Origin: Aquipuribacter sp. SD81
GTDB taxonomy: Bacteria; Actinomycetota; Actinomycetes; Actinomycetales; JBBAYJ01
Assembly (NCBI RefSeq): GCF_037153975.1
Contig: NZ_JBBAYJ010000005.1
Coordinates: forward strand, 1-64,000
DNA: 64,000 bases
Direction of reading: 5' to 3'
Under the pieces are notes generated by a model, which had not been told where the DNA came from, searched no databases, and saw only the letters and a list, made by a program, of their open reading frames with translations. Both the position numbers and the translations under genes were made by a program. This document shows positions 9,230 to 24,258 of the stretch, one piece after another (the stretch's first letter is position 1; every line of letters begins with the position of its first letter).

Positions 9230-9851
9230 GACGGCGTCGGCGGTACGCAACGACGACCGTCGTCTCTTCTGCCAGTACCCCACTCCCGCATCGTGCCACG
9301 CGCGCACCCGGCTCCCAGTCCGTCCACAGACGGGCCGGGACCGCAGCCATCTCCTCGCCGGCGGAGGCTCCCTTGAGCGCGAGCAGCAGACCGCCGTCGC
9401 GCACGAGGGGGGCACTCATCGGCAGCAGCCGCTCGAGCGCCGTGACCGCCCGAGCCGTGACGACGTCGGCGTCCCGGCCGCGCGCGGCCGCCGCCCGAGC
9501 CCGTGTGACGGTCACCCGGTCGGCGAGGCCGAGCTCGTCGACGACCTCCTCCAGCCAGGTCGTGCGGCGCAGCAACGGTTCGAGCAGCTCGACGGTGAGG
9601 TCCGGCCGCGCGACGGCGAGGGGGATGCCCGGCAGACCGGCCCCGCTGCCGACGTCGAGGACACCGGCCCCGTGGGGCACGAGCTCGGCGACGACGGCGC
9701 AGTTGAGCACGTGACGCTCCCACATGCGTCCGTGCTCCCGCGGCCCGACGAGGCCGCGCTCGGTCCCGGAGCCCTCGAGCAGACCGACGTAGGCCGCCGC
9801 GACGTCGACCCGCTCACCGAAGACGGCACGAGCCGCCTCGGGGACGGTCAC
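9219..9851 (-). CDS. rsmG: 16S rRNA (guanine527-N7)-methyltransferase
   Basis: 210 residues. SAM-dependent Rossmann methyltransferase that modifies G527 of 16S rRNA (E. coli numbering). Motif I VLDVGSGAGLPGIPLA, acidic motif TVELLEPLLRR, and DVVTARAVTALERLL and GGLLLALKG are all typical of RsmG (GidB). It starts at a GTG one base after the jag stop and overlaps parA by 11 nt at its end, placing it in the rpmH-to-parB gene string. Loss of rsmG gives low-level streptomycin resistance in other actinobacteria (family knowledge). Confidence 0.95.
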   Translation of the reverse strand: MTVPEAARAVFGERVDVAAAYVGLLEGSGTERGLVGPREHGRMWERHVLNCAVVAELVPHGAGVLDVGSGAGLPGIPLAVARPDLTVELLEPLLRRTTWLEEVVDELGLADRVTVTRARAAAARGRDADVVTARAVTALERLLPMSAPLVRDGGLLLALKGASAGEEMAAVPARLWTDWEPGARVARCGSGVLAEETTVVVAYRRRRRGR

Positions 9852-9852
9852 C

Positions 9853-10455
9853 TCAGTCGGGCAGGACGACGACGAAGCGGTTGGGCTCGACGCCGTCGGA
9901 CTCGCTACGCAGGCCGGCCTCGGCCACGGCGTCGTGCACCGCCTTCCGCTGGTACGCCGGCATCGGCTCGAGCTCCACGCTCTCGCCGGTCGCCCGCGCC
10001 CGCTCGACCGCCTCCGCCGCGATGCGCGAGGCGGTGCTGCGCCGCTGCTCCCGCCAGCCCGCGATGTCGAGCAGCAGGCGGGACCGCTCACCCGTCTTCG
10101 CCTGTGCCGCCAGCCGGGCCAGCTCCTGCAGCGCCTCGAGGACCTCGCCGTCCCGTCCGACCAGGCGGAGCAGGTCCTTGGCGTCGGAGCCGTCGGCCAC
10201 GACCGCGACGCTCGCCCGGCCGTTCTCGACGTCGATGTCGATGTCGCCGTCGAGGTCGACGATGTCGAGGAGCTCCTCGAGGTAGTCCGCGGCGGCGTCG
10301 CCCTCCTGGTCGAGCAGCTGCTGACGCCTGGAGGGGCTGCGCTCCTCCTCGGCCGACCCGCTCGCGCCGGCCCCCGCCGTCGTGGCGCTCGCCGCACCGG
10401 GCTCCGCGCCCTCGGCCGTCGCCGTGCCTGTCGTCTCGTCCGCGGTGCTGTCCAC
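9853..10455 (-). CDS. jag: RNA-binding protein Jag/KhpB (KH-R3H)
   Basis: 200 residues. An acidic, Ala/Thr/Gly-rich N-terminal ~50 residues precede a type-II KH-like domain (DLDGDIDIDVENGRAS ... LVGRDGEVLEALQ) and a C-terminal R3H domain (SVELEPMPAYQRKAVHDAV with the Arg-Lys-x-x-His core). It binds RNA and is always linked to yidC; in firmicutes the homologue affects cell elongation. GTG start with AGGAG about seven bases upstream. The usual N-terminal Jag_N domain is missing, which is normal for actinobacterial members. Confidence 0.93.
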   Translation of the reverse strand: MDSTADETTGTATAEGAEPGAASATTAGAGASGSAEEERSPSRRQQLLDQEGDAAADYLEELLDIVDLDGDIDIDVENGRASVAVVADGSDAKDLLRLVGRDGEVLEALQELARLAAQAKTGERSRLLLDIAGWREQRRSTASRIAAEAVERARATGESVELEPMPAYQRKAVHDAVAEAGLRSESDGVEPNRFVVVLPD

Positions 10456-10615
10456 GGTCGCTCCTGTCCTGCGTCCGCCCCGGGCGGGCGCCTCGTGCCC
10501 CGCTGCTGCGGTGGCTCCACGTGTTCCCGCTCGTCAGTGGTGCGTGGTCCTCGCCGACCGGGGCGGGAGACCCGGTCGACGACGGCTCGTGGGGCGGTTC
10601 GCGGACCGCCGTCCG

Positions 10616-11596
10616 TCAGGGGGTGCCGGTCTTGCGCTTGCTCCGGGTCTGCCGCTTGGGCTGGACGCGCTTGACGGGGTCGGCCGTGCTCGCGGCGGGG
10701 TCGGGCTCGGGGAGGCCGAGCACCTCCTCGACGCTCTTGCCGGTCCGGGCCGCCGTGCGCTCCGCCTTCTTCCGGCGCCGCGCCTCGAGCTCCTTCTCGG
10801 CGGGCGAGCCGGGCGCGGGCAGGCTGCGGATGACGATGGTCTGCTGCACGGCGCTGTAGATGTTGGTGACGCACCAGTACAGGACCAGGCCGATGGCGAA
10901 GCCGACGCCGGAGACGGCGAACACCAGCGGCAGGATGTACAGCAGCATCTTCTGCTGCTTGAAGAACGGGCTGTCCATCGCGGCCGGGCTCATGTTCTTG
11001 GTCATGAGCATGCGCTGCACGTAGAACTGGGACAGCGTCATGATGATGACGAGAATCGTCGCCACCAGGTACGTCCACGGGCTCGTCGCGCTGAGCATGG
11101 TGTCCGACAGCGGCGCCCCGAAGAAGCGCGCCTGCGCCGCCTCGTTCTGCAGCTGCTCGGAGAACGGACCGATCGCCCCGGCGTCGGGGTTGCGCAGCCG
11201 GTTGAGCACCCGGAAGAGGCCGAAGAAGATCGGCATCTGGATGAGGATCGGCAGGCAGGAGGCGAAGGGGTTCGTCTTGGAGCTCCGGTAGAGCTCCATC
11301 GTCTCCTTGGTCATGGCCTCGCGGGAGGCCTGGTCGTTCTTGCCCTTGTACCGGTCCTGGATCTTCTTGATCTCGGGCTGGATGATCTGCATCGCCCGGG
11401 ACGCCTTGATCTGGCGCACGAACAGCGGGATGAGCAGCGTGCGCACGACGAGCACGACGGACACGATCGACAGCGTCCACGCGGGTCCGCCGTCGGGCTC
11501 GAAGCCGAGGTTGACGAGCAGGGTGTGCGTGCCGACCATCACCGTCGCCACGAACCACTCGATGGGGTAGAGGATGGTCGCGAAGAAGTCGCCCAT
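10616..11596 (-). CDS. yidC: Membrane protein insertase YidC
   Basis: 326 residues, OxaI/YidC family. It inserts and folds membrane proteins with or without SecYEG. Several hydrophobic segments are visible: one near the N-terminus, one at ~42-60 (TLSIVSVVLVVRTLLIPLF with the conserved Arg of the hydrophilic groove), then SCLPILIQMPIFFGLF, the TYLVATILVIIMTLS segment, and a last pair around YILPLVFAVSGVGF and LVLYWCVTNIYS. The C-terminal ~70 residues are basic (KRRKK, QPKRQTRSKRK), as in members that contact the ribosome. No large periplasmic domain, typical for Gram-positives. It sits 16 nt before yidD on the same strand. Confidence 0.96.
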   Translation of the reverse strand: MGDFFATILYPIEWFVATVMVGTHTLLVNLGFEPDGGPAWTLSIVSVVLVVRTLLIPLFVRQIKASRAMQIIQPEIKKIQDRYKGKNDQASREAMTKETMELYRSSKTNPFASCLPILIQMPIFFGLFRVLNRLRNPDAGAIGPFSEQLQNEAAQARFFGAPLSDTMLSATSPWTYLVATILVIIMTLSQFYVQRMLMTKNMSPAAMDSPFFKQQKMLLYILPLVFAVSGVGFAIGLVLYWCVTNIYSAVQQTIVIRSLPAPGSPAEKELEARRRKKAERTAARTGKSVEEVLGLPEPDPAASTADPVKRVQPKRQTRSKRKTGTP

Positions 11597-11611
11597 CGGG
11601 TCCTGGTCCTC

Positions 11612-11965
11612 CTAGGACGCCGCGCGACGGTCCGCGTCGGACCGGGCGGCGCTCGTGTTCTCGTGGCGGTGCTCGTTGCCGTCGTGCTCGTGCTGGTGGT
11701 CCCCGCGACGCTCGGGCACCGGGTCCCAGCCGCCCGGGTTCCACGGGTGGCAGCGCAGCAGCCGTCGGACGGTGAGCCAGCTGCCGTGCAGGACCCCGTA
11801 CCGGCGCACCGCCGTCACAGCGTACGACGAGCACGAGGGGGCGAACCGACACACCGGTCCCAGCACCGGCGACAGCGTGAGCTGGTACAGCCGGATGACG
11901 AGGACGAGCGCCTCGCGGGGCAGGCGCCACAGCAGGACCCCCGCCCGACGCGCGCGCTCAGCCAT
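11612..11965 (-). CDS. yidD: Membrane protein insertion efficiency factor YidD
   Basis: 117 residues. The core has the family motif [11 protein letters not shown], the conserved Cys-containing [19 protein letters not shown], and [16 protein letters not shown]. It is a small membrane-associated protein that helps YidC-dependent insertion. A His/Asp/Arg-rich tail of ~35 residues extends past the usual end. The start overlaps the rnpA stop by eight nt, so the two are translationally linked. Confidence 0.94.
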   Translation of the reverse strand: MAERARRAGVLLWRLPREALVLVIRLYQLTLSPVLGPVCRFAPSCSSYAVTAVRRYGVLHGSWLTVRRLLRCHPWNPGGWDPVPERRGDHQHEHDGNEHRHENTSAARSDADRRAAS

Positions 11966-12371
11966 CCCGGCCGTCCCGGGTCAGGGCGCCTGCGCGCTCC
12001 AGCGCCCGGACGAGCGCGTGCGCGACGTCGTCGACGCTCGCGTCGGTGCTGCCGGGCAGGTAGCGGACCACGACGTCGGCCGGCGCCACGTCGCGCTCGC
12101 GCAACACCTGCAGCAGGGCAGCGTGCCCCCGTCGCCGCACCCGGTTGCGGAGGACGGCACCGCCGACCGCGCGCGGGGTGACCGACGCGAGCCGTACTGC
12201 GCCACCCGGCGCGGCTCGCTCGGCGGGTCGGGCGTCAGGGGGTGCCGGGGTCGCGGCGGAGCGCCGCCGCACGTGGACCACGACCGGACCGGTGCCGGTG
12301 CGCCGGCCACCCCGCACGGTCGCGGTGATGTCGGCGGAGCGGCGCAGCCGGTGCCGGGCGGGCAGCGACAT
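11958..12371 (-). CDS. rnpA: Ribonuclease P protein component
   Basis: 137 residues from ATG 12371 ([15 protein letters not shown], the usual N-terminus). It carries the RNR signature ([14 protein letters not shown]) and is highly basic. It binds the catalytic RNase P RNA and tRNA precursors. An insertion of ~15 Pro/Ala residues in the middle is common in high-GC members. In-frame start codons exist further upstream but would read into the rpmH-rnpA hairpin, so they were rejected. Confidence 0.94.
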   Translation of the reverse strand: MSLPARHRLRRSADITATVRGGRRTGTGPVVVHVRRRSAATPAPPDARPAERAAPGGAVRLASVTPRAVGGAVLRNRVRRRGHAALLQVLRERDVAPADVVVRYLPGSTDASVDDVAHALVRALERAGALTRDGRDG

Positions 12372-12387
12372 CAGGCCCGGACGCGAC

Positions 12388-12433
12388 AGCACCCTCGGGC
12401 CGACGTCGTGGTGACGTCCGGCACGAGGGTGCT
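12388..12433 (-). terminator. Hairpin between rpmH and rnpA
   Basis: AGCACCCTCG pairs with CGAGGGTGCT around a 26-nt loop, and the stem can extend with CGCGA/CGCG past a one-base bulge. It lies in the 85-nt gap downstream of rpmH. It probably acts as a partial terminator or RNA-processing site that lowers expression of rnpA relative to L34. Confidence 0.65.
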
Positions 12434-12456
12434 CGCGCGGCAGCTGGCTCGCCCGC

Positions 12457-12594
12457 TCAGGCGGAGAGCTCGGTACGGCCCTTGGCGCGGCGCGCGGCGA
12501 TGATCGCCCGGCCCGCACGCGTACGCATCCGCGCACGGAAGCCGTGGGTGCGGGCGCGCCGACGGTTCTTCGGCTGGAACGTGCGCTTGCTCAC
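12457..12594 (-). CDS. rpmH: 50S ribosomal protein L34
   Basis: 45 residues starting at GTG 12594: [18 protein letters not shown] followed by [17 protein letters not shown] and KGRTELSA. This is the complete, highly basic L34 of the large ribosomal subunit. GAGAGG sits six bases before the start. It is the first gene of the minus-strand rpmH-rnpA-yidD-yidC-jag-rsmG-parA-parB string, divergent from dnaA. Confidence 0.97.
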   Translation of the reverse strand: MSKRTFQPKNRRRARTHGFRARMRTRAGRAIIAARRAKGRTELSA

Positions 12595-12659
12595 TGGGGA
12601 CCTCTCAGCGTCTCGACTCCGGCGTCACCGCGTGCAGGCGCACGGGTGACAACCGCACA

Positions 12660-12689
12660 AAGGTACGGGGGGCCCGCGGACACGGTCAA
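12660..12689 (-). promoter_or_regulatory. rpmH promoter
   Basis: On the minus strand TTGACC (12684-12689) and TACCTT (12660-12665) are separated by 18 bases, a good sigma-70-type match. Transcription would start near 12652, about 58 bases before the rpmH start. Confidence 0.65.
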
Positions 12690-12908
12690 ACGAACGGCCT
12701 GCCGTGCCCGGGCGGCCGCCTCGTCGGCGGACCCGTGGAAGCCGTCAGCGTAGCGCCGCCGGCGGCCGCCGACATCCGTCCACAGCGGCCGCCCGAGAGG
12801 GCTGCACGCCCGGCGGCGAACCGTCTACAGTCGCACGAGCGCCGAGGAACGACAGCGAGGCGCGCGGAACGAAGGGCTCGGGGGCGAGGCCGGGGAGGGT
12901 CCCGGTGG

Positions 12909-12938
12909 TTGCACCGGGTGAGCCGACCACGTTACGTT
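12909..12938 (+). promoter_or_regulatory. dnaA promoter
   Basis: TTGCAC (12909-12914) and TACGTT (12933-12938) with an 18-base spacer. Transcription would start near 12946, immediately before a cluster of DnaA boxes, which fits autoregulation. The rest of the 418-nt rpmH-dnaA gap holds the divergent rpmH promoter, one isolated box (CCGTCCACA at 12776-12784) and no gene. Confidence 0.55.
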
Positions 12939-12956
12939 CCGTGCCGCCCTCCGTCG

Positions 12957-12988
12957 CAGTCCACACCTGTGGACAGAGGTGTGGACGA
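12957..12988. promoter_or_regulatory. DnaA-box cluster upstream of dnaA
   Basis: Three nine-base boxes close to TTGTCCACA lie within 32 nt: CAGTCCACA (plus strand, 12957-12965), CTGTCCACA (minus, 12968-12976) and TCGTCCACA (minus, 12980-12988). They fall in the predicted dnaA leader and probably mediate repression of dnaA by its own product. Confidence 0.7.
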
Positions 12989-13012
12989 CCAGCGACGACG
13001 GAGGGGCAGCAC

Positions 13013-14539
13013 GTGACGGAGGCAGGACCGGCGGCATCGCTGGACGAGCTGGCCGACACGTGGGCCGCGAGCATCCACGCGATGCCGAAGGACCTCTCGC
13101 CGCTGCACCGGGGCCAGCTCCGCTCGGCCCGGCTCGTGGCCCTCGACGGCGACACCGCGCAGGTGGCCGTCGCCTCCTCCTTCGACCGGCAGCTGCTCGA
13201 GACCAAGCTGCTCGACACCGTCACCGAGGCCCTGCAGGTGACGACCGGGTCCACGTGGCGCCTGGAGGTCGTGGTCGACCCTCGCCTCGGCGCCCTCGAC
13301 GGCGAGCACGTGCTGCAGGTCGACTCCCGGGCGTGGGTGCCCGCCGACCCCGGTGCCGACCACGGCGACCCCGGTGCCGACCACGACGCCGACGACGTGC
13401 TCGACCTCACCGCCGCCGACCAGGTCCGCGGTGGGCGCCACGCGCAGGCGCTCGCCTCGCCGCGCCCCGCGACCCGGCGCCGCACCCTCGCGGAGGAGGC
13501 CGAGGCGCGGCTCAACCCGCGCTACACCTTCGAGTCCTTCGTCATCGGTGCGTCCAACCGCTTCGCCCACGCCGCCGCGGTCGCCGTGGCGGAGGCGCCG
13601 GCCAAGGCGTACAACCCGCTGTTCGTCTACGGCGACTCCGGCCTCGGCAAGACGCACCTGCTCCACGCGATCGGGCACTACGTGCAGAGCCTGTACGGCG
13701 GCATGCGGGTGCGGTACGTGAACTCCGAGGAGTTCACCAACGACTTCATCAACTCGATCCGCGACGACCGCGCGGCGGCGTTCCACTCCCGCTACCGCGA
13801 GGTGGACGTCCTCCTCATCGACGACATCCAGTTCCTGCAGAACAAGGTGCAGACGCAGGAGGAGTTCTTCCACACCTTCAACGCGCTGCACAACGCGAAC
13901 AAGCAGGTCGTCATCACGAGCGACGTCCCGCCCAAGCAGCTGCAGGGCTTCGAGGACCGCATGCGCAGCCGCTTCGAGTGGGGCCTGCTCACCGACGTGC
14001 AGCCGCCGGACCTCGAGACGCGCATCGCGATCCTGCGCAAGAAGGCGATCGTCGACTCCCTCGCCGTGCCCGACGAGATCATGGAGTACATCGCCTCTCG
14101 GATCTCGACGAACATCCGCGAGCTCGAGGGCGCCCTCATCAGGGTCACGGCCTTCGCGAGCCTGCACCGCCAGCCGCTCACCACCCAGCTCGCCGACGTC
14201 GTGCTCCGCGACCTCATCCCGTCCGCGGACCAGCCGGCGATCACGTCGTCGCAGATCATGGCGGAGACGGCGAGCTACTTCGGCGTGAGCGTCGACGACC
14301 TCCACGGCTCCAGCCGGTCCCGTGTGCTCGTCAACGCACGGCAGATCGCCATGTACCTGTGCCGCGAGCTGACGGAGATGTCGCTGCCCAAGATCGGGCA
14401 GGCCTTCGGTGGCCGTGACCACACGACCGTCATGCACGCCGAGCGCAAGATCCGGTCCCTCATGAGCGAGCGGATGGCGGTGTACAACCAGGTCACGGAG
14501 CTGACGAGCCGCCTCAAGCGGCAGTCCGGGAACCGCTGA
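13013..14539 (+). CDS. dnaA: Chromosomal replication initiator DnaA
   Basis: 508 residues from GTG 13013, with GGAGGGG eight bases upstream. Domain I covers about residues 1-95. A short Asp-rich domain II ([17 protein letters not shown]) joins to the AAA+ core: Walker [12 protein letters not shown], Walker [14 protein letters not shown], sensor and box VII motifs in [22 protein letters not shown]. The C-terminal domain IV carries the DNA-binding signature [16 protein letters not shown]. It binds DnaA boxes, melts oriC and loads the helicase. Domain II is shorter than in Streptomyces, which argues against that genus. Confidence 0.98.
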   Translation: MTEAGPAASLDELADTWAASIHAMPKDLSPLHRGQLRSARLVALDGDTAQVAVASSFDRQLLETKLLDTVTEALQVTTGSTWRLEVVVDPRLGALDGEHVLQVDSRAWVPADPGADHGDPGADHDADDVLDLTAADQVRGGRHAQALASPRPATRRRTLAEEAEARLNPRYTFESFVIGASNRFAHAAAVAVAEAPAKAYNPLFVYGDSGLGKTHLLHAIGHYVQSLYGGMRVRYVNSEEFTNDFINSIRDDRAAAFHSRYREVDVLLIDDIQFLQNKVQTQEEFFHTFNALHNANKQVVITSDVPPKQLQGFEDRMRSRFEWGLLTDVQPPDLETRIAILRKKAIVDSLAVPDEIMEYIASRISTNIRELEGALIRVTAFASLHRQPLTTQLADVVLRDLIPSADQPAITSSQIMAETASYFGVSVDDLHGSSRSRVLVNARQIAMYLCRELTEMSLPKIGQAFGGRDHTTVMHAERKIRSLMSERMAVYNQVTELTSRLKRQSGNR

Positions 14540-15111
14540 CCCCCGCCCCCGACCGACCCTTCCTGCCCGCCGTGCGGGCTCGGCCCGCAGCCGTGCCCTG
14601 GCCCGCCCCGGGCCCTGTCTCCACAGGTTTGTCCACAACCTGTGCGTTCCGGCGCACCCGCGTGGGACAGGTCCGCGCCCGCACTTCTCGCCGGGAGCGT
14701 GCCGCGGCGACCCCTCGACCGCGTCGGGACGGCGTCCACACCCCCTGGGGAGGAGCTGTGCACGACGGGCGTCCGCTGTGGGCCGGGGCCGTCGCCGGGG
14801 CCGTCGCCGACCACAGGTCCGCGGCCGGCGTCCCGTCCGTACCCAGGTGCCCACGGCTCGCCGCCCCGTCGTGCACACCGCGTCCCCAGCCCCCGCGCGG
14901 GCGACGCCGCTGGCCACGTCGCGCGTCGCGCCAGGTGTCCACAGCGTCCACACGCCCTATGGAGAAGACGAGACTTCTCTGCTGGAGTGGAGGTGGGGAC
15001 GCGCACAGGGCTGTGGAGCGCGACGAGGTGCCCGACGGCCCTGGCGCCGTCGGGCCGTCCGACTAGGCTCGGCACCCCCATCGACGTGTCGTGCCCGCAA
15101 CTGGAGGTTCC
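14540..15111. other. oriC: Replication origin oriC (dnaA-dnaN spacer)
   Basis: A 572-nt spacer without a gene. It contains a perfect box TTGTCCACA (14629-14637) next to TGTCTCCACA (14616-14625), then GCGTCCACA (14732-14740), and a close pair GTGTCCACA (14935-14943) and GCGTCCACA (14944-14952), plus weaker inverted matches such as CTGTGGAGC near 15012. The stretch after the last pair (14957-14985, GGAGAAGACGAGACTTCTCTG) is the least GC-rich part and could be the unwinding element. TAGGCT at 15064-15069 is a likely -10 for dnaN. Gene order and divergent transcription support this as the chromosomal origin. Confidence 0.85.
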
Positions 15112-16233
15112 GTGCGACTGCAGATCGACCGTGACGTGCTCGCGGAGGCCGTGGCGTGGACCACGCGCGTCCTCCCGGCCCGCCCGCCGGTCCCCGTCCT
15201 CACGGGCGTCCTCCTCGTGGCCGTGCCCGACGGCCTGCAGCTGTCGGCCTTCGACTACGAGGTCTCGGCCCGCATGACGGCGCCCGCGCAGGTCGAGGAC
15301 GAGGGCCGGGTGCTCGTGCAGGGCCGGCTGCTCGCCGACATCGCCCGCGCCCTGCCCAGCCGGCCGGTCACGCTGCACCTCGACGGCGCCAAGCTGCGCG
15401 TCGAGGCGGGCTCGAGCCGCTTCGCGCTCCCCGTCATGCCCGTCGAGGAGTACCCGCAGCTGCCGCCGCCGCCGCAGCGCGTCGGCACGGTGCCAGGCGA
15501 GGTGTTCGCGGCCGCCGTCTCGCAGGTCGCCGTCGCCGCGGCCCGCGACGAGACCCCGCCGGTGCTCACCGCCGTCCGGGTCGAGGTCGACGGGGGCTCG
15601 CTGAGCCTCGTCGCCACGGATCGCTACCGGCTCGCGCTGCGCGACGTCGAGTGGCACGCGGACGACCCGGGCACCGCGACGGACTTCCTCGTCCGCGCGC
15701 GCACGCTCAACGACATCGCCCGCAGCCTCGGCGGCACCGAGGTGGAGATCGGCCTGTCGAGCGGGCCGGGCGAGCTCCTCGGCATCTCCGCCGGCGGCCG
15801 TCGCACGACCGTCCCGCTCATGGACGGCGAGTACCCGCCGGTGCGGCGCCTGTTCCCCGACAGCTCCGACACGACGGTCGTCGTCGAGGCCGCCGCGCTC
15901 GTCGACGGGGTGAGGCGCATGGCCCTCATCGGCGACCGGTCCCCGGTCCGGCTCACCGTCGGCAGCGACGAGATCGTGCTGGAGGCCGGCACGGGCGAGG
16001 ACGCGCAGGCGACCGACGCGCTCGCCGTGGAGGCCGTCGACGGCCCCGGGCTGTCGATCGCGTTCAACGCGCAGTACCTGATGGACGGTCTCGGCGCGGC
16101 CGGCAGCAAGTACGTGAAGCTGTCGTTCACCCAGCCGTCGAAGCCCGCGCTGCTGTCGGGGCACGACCAGGCCGACGCCTCGGACACCCGCGGGTACACG
16201 TACCTGCTCATGCCGATCCGCATGGCCGGCTGA
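15112..16233 (+). CDS. dnaN: DNA polymerase III beta sliding clamp
   Basis: 373 residues from GTG 15112, preceded by GGAGG at 15103-15107; an earlier GTG at 15091 lacks a site. Three clamp repeats are visible: residues ~1-118, ~125-245, ~250-373, ending in the usual C-terminal YTYLLMPIRMAG. It forms a ring that tethers polymerase III and clamp-loader partners to DNA. Slightly shorter than the 375-400 norm. It follows oriC in the standard order. Confidence 0.97.
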   Translation: MRLQIDRDVLAEAVAWTTRVLPARPPVPVLTGVLLVAVPDGLQLSAFDYEVSARMTAPAQVEDEGRVLVQGRLLADIARALPSRPVTLHLDGAKLRVEAGSSRFALPVMPVEEYPQLPPPPQRVGTVPGEVFAAAVSQVAVAAARDETPPVLTAVRVEVDGGSLSLVATDRYRLALRDVEWHADDPGTATDFLVRARTLNDIARSLGGTEVEIGLSSGPGELLGISAGGRRTTVPLMDGEYPPVRRLFPDSSDTTVVVEAAALVDGVRRMALIGDRSPVRLTVGSDEIVLEAGTGEDAQATDALAVEAVDGPGLSIAFNAQYLMDGLGAAGSKYVKLSFTQPSKPALLSGHDQADASDTRGYTYLLMPIRMAG

Positions 16234-16273
16234 GAGTGGCCGTCGCGGCTCCGGGGGGCCAGGCTTGCCCGAC

Positions 16274-17272
16274 ATGAGCGAGCCCAGCAGCCAGCACACC
16301 AACGACCCGGTCCGTCACCTCGGCCTCGTGGGCCTCGGCAAGATGGGCGGCAACATGCGCACCCGGCTCCGCGAGGCCGGCCTAGAGGTGACCGGCTACG
16401 CCCCGGACCCCTCGACCACCGACGTGGAGACGCTCGAGGACCTCGTCGCCGCGCTGCCGACGCCGCGCACCGTGTGGGTGATGGTGCCGAGCGGCGAGCC
16501 GACCCGGCAGACGGTCGCGCGGCTCGGGGAGCTGCTCGAGGCGGGCGATCTCGTCATCGAGGGCGGCAACTCCCGCTTCACCGACGACCGTGAGCACGCC
16601 GCCCACCTGCACGAGCGCGGCATCCGCTACGTCGACGTCGGCGTGTCCGGCGGCGTCTGGGGCGTCACGGAGGGCTACGGCCTCATGGCCGGCGGCGACG
16701 CCGCCGACGTGGAGCGGGCGATGCCCGTCTTCGACGCGCTGCGTCCGGAGGGTCCGCGCGAGGAGGGCTTCTCCCACGCCGGCCCGGTCGGTGCGGGCCA
16801 CTACGCGAAGATGGTCCACAACGGCATCGAGTACGCCGTCATGCAGGCCTTCGCGGAGGGCTACGAGCTGCTCGCCGCCAGCGACGCCGTCGACGACGTC
16901 ACCACCATCTTCGGCGGCTGGCGGCGCGGCACCGTCGTGCGGTCCTGGCTGCTCGACCTGCTCGTGCGCGCGCTCGAGGAGGACCCGGGCCTGGCCAAGG
17001 TGAGCGGCTACGCCGAGGACTCCGGCGAGGGCCGCTGGACGGTCATCGAGGGCATCGCGAACGCGGTGCCCACGCCGACCATCGCGGCGTCGCTGTACGC
17101 GCGCTTCGTGTCGCGGCAGGAGGAGAGCCCGGCGATGAAGGCGATCGCCGCGCTGCGCAACCAGTTCGGCGGTCACGCGGTCCGGTCCACCCCGCCCGGC
17201 TCCAGCGAGCAGGTGCAGGCCTCCGTGCAGGAGGGCGCGCAGGCCGACCAGGAGCCCACGGGCCCGGCGTGA
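16274..17272 (+). CDS. gnd: 6-phosphogluconate dehydrogenase (decarboxylating), short type
   Basis: 332 residues, ATG 16274. The N-terminal NAD(P)-binding loop is [16 protein letters not shown]; substrate-binding and catalytic motifs include [22 protein letters not shown] (family YVDCGTSGGVWG), and [23 protein letters not shown] with the catalytic Lys. It oxidises 6-phosphogluconate to ribulose 5-phosphate and CO2. The short (~300-335) form, rather than the 470-residue one, is the type found between dnaN and recF in actinobacteria. It lies two nt before the recF start, so both are probably co-transcribed. Confidence 0.95.
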   Translation: MSEPSSQHTNDPVRHLGLVGLGKMGGNMRTRLREAGLEVTGYAPDPSTTDVETLEDLVAALPTPRTVWVMVPSGEPTRQTVARLGELLEAGDLVIEGGNSRFTDDREHAAHLHERGIRYVDVGVSGGVWGVTEGYGLMAGGDAADVERAMPVFDALRPEGPREEGFSHAGPVGAGHYAKMVHNGIEYAVMQAFAEGYELLAASDAVDDVTTIFGGWRRGTVVRSWLLDLLVRALEEDPGLAKVSGYAEDSGEGRWTVIEGIANAVPTPTIAASLYARFVSRQEESPAMKAIAALRNQFGGHAVRSTPPGSSEQVQASVQEGAQADQEPTGPA

Positions 17273-17273
17273 C

Positions 17274-18451
17274 GTGCACGTCGAGCACCTCTCGCTGAGC
17301 GACTTCCGCTCCTACCCCGCCGCCGAGGTCGAGCTCGGCCCCGGCGCGACGACGCTGGTCGGCGACAACGGCCAGGGCAAGACGAACGTCGTGGAGGCGC
17401 TCGGCTACCTCGCGACCCTCGGCAGCCACCGGGTCGCGACCGACGCCGCGCTCGTGCGCGCCGGCGCCGAGCGCGCCGTCGTGCGCGGCCGGGTGCGCCG
17501 CGGCGGGCGCACCGCGCTCGTCGAGCTCGAGATCACGCCCGGGCGCGCCAACCGCGCGCGGGTCAACAAGGCCCCCGTGCGGCCGCGGGAGGTGCTCGGC
17601 CTTCTCCGCACGGTCCTGTTCGCCCCCGAGGACCTCGCGGTCGTCAAGGGCGAGCCGGACCAGCGGCGGCGCTTCGTCGACGACCTCCTCGTCGCGCTGC
17701 AGCCCCGGACGGCCGGTGTCCGTGCGGACTACGAGCGCGTCGTCCGGCAGCGCAGCGCCCTGCTGCGCAGCGGCCGGGGGCTGCGCGGGTCCGCCGCCGC
17801 CGGCGTCGAGAGCACGCTGGAGGTGTGGGACGCGCAGCTCGCGCAGCTGGGCGCCGACCTGCTCGCCGCGCGGCTGGACACGCTCGAGCAGCTCGCCCCG
17901 TACGCCGAGGCCGCCTACGGCGCGGTGTCCGGGGTGCCGGGGGCGCTCACGACGAGGTACCGCCCGCGCGGGCTGCACCCCCAGGTGCGCAGCGCCGACG
18001 CGGGCTCCCTGCCGGACCCGCCGCGCGAGCGGGCCGAGCTGCGCGACGCGCTGCTGGCCGCCGCCGCGGCTGCGCGACGCGCCGAGCTCGACCGCGGCAC
18101 GACGCTCGTCGGCCCGCACCGCGACGACGTCGACCTGCTCGTCAACGCGATGCCCGCCCGCGGCTACGCGAGCCACGGCGAGTCGTGGTCGGCCGCGCTC
18201 GCGCTGCGCCTGGGCTCCTTCGACCTGCTCACCGAGACCGGCGGGGAGGACGGCGAGCCCGTGCTCGTCCTCGACGACGTCTTCGCCGAGCTGGACGCCC
18301 GGCGCCGTGGCCACCTCGCCGAGCGTGCCCTGCGGGCCGAGCAGGTCCTCGTCACCGCGGCGGTCGCCGAGGACGTGCCCCCGGGCCTCGCCGGCCGGGT
18401 GCTGCGCGTCGAGCGCGACCTCGCGACCGGCACGAGCACGGTGGCCGCGGC

Positions 18452-18455
<4 letters not shown>
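17274..18455 (+). CDS. recF: DNA replication and repair protein RecF
   Basis: 393-residue SMC-like ATPase that, with RecO and RecR, loads RecA at gaps. Start GTG 17274: [20 protein letters not shown] is the family N-terminus. Walker [15 protein letters not shown] (about residues 24-37), the ABC-type signature region [22 protein letters not shown], and Walker [18 protein letters not shown] near residue 335 are all present. Length is normal. The stop overlaps the start of the DUF721 gene (GTGA). Confidence 0.96.
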
Positions 18456-19153
<698 letters not shown>

Positions 19154-19289
19154 GCGCCGTCTCGCGTCACGGACCCCCGCGCCCGTGTCCCCCCTCACGG
19201 AAGGGGTCCGCGCGGCTCCTGGGCGCCCTGGCGCGACGCGATCCGGCTCCCCGGCCTGTGGGTGACCGGATCGGCGAGCCCGGCAGGAG

Positions 19290-21422
<2,133 letters not shown>

Positions 21423-21498
21423 GCGGCCACCGCGCGCCCGCCCCCGGGCCCGCGCGACCGCCGTCCCGCGCCCACCCACCTGACGGAGGCCCTCCACC

Positions 21499-24254
<2,756 letters not shown>

Positions 24255-24258
<4 letters not shown>

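Noticed and set aside
10505-10525. Fifth parS site (CCACGTG near 10518)
   Set aside because: Only the CACGTG core matches (CTCCACGTGTTCC); both arms are wrong.
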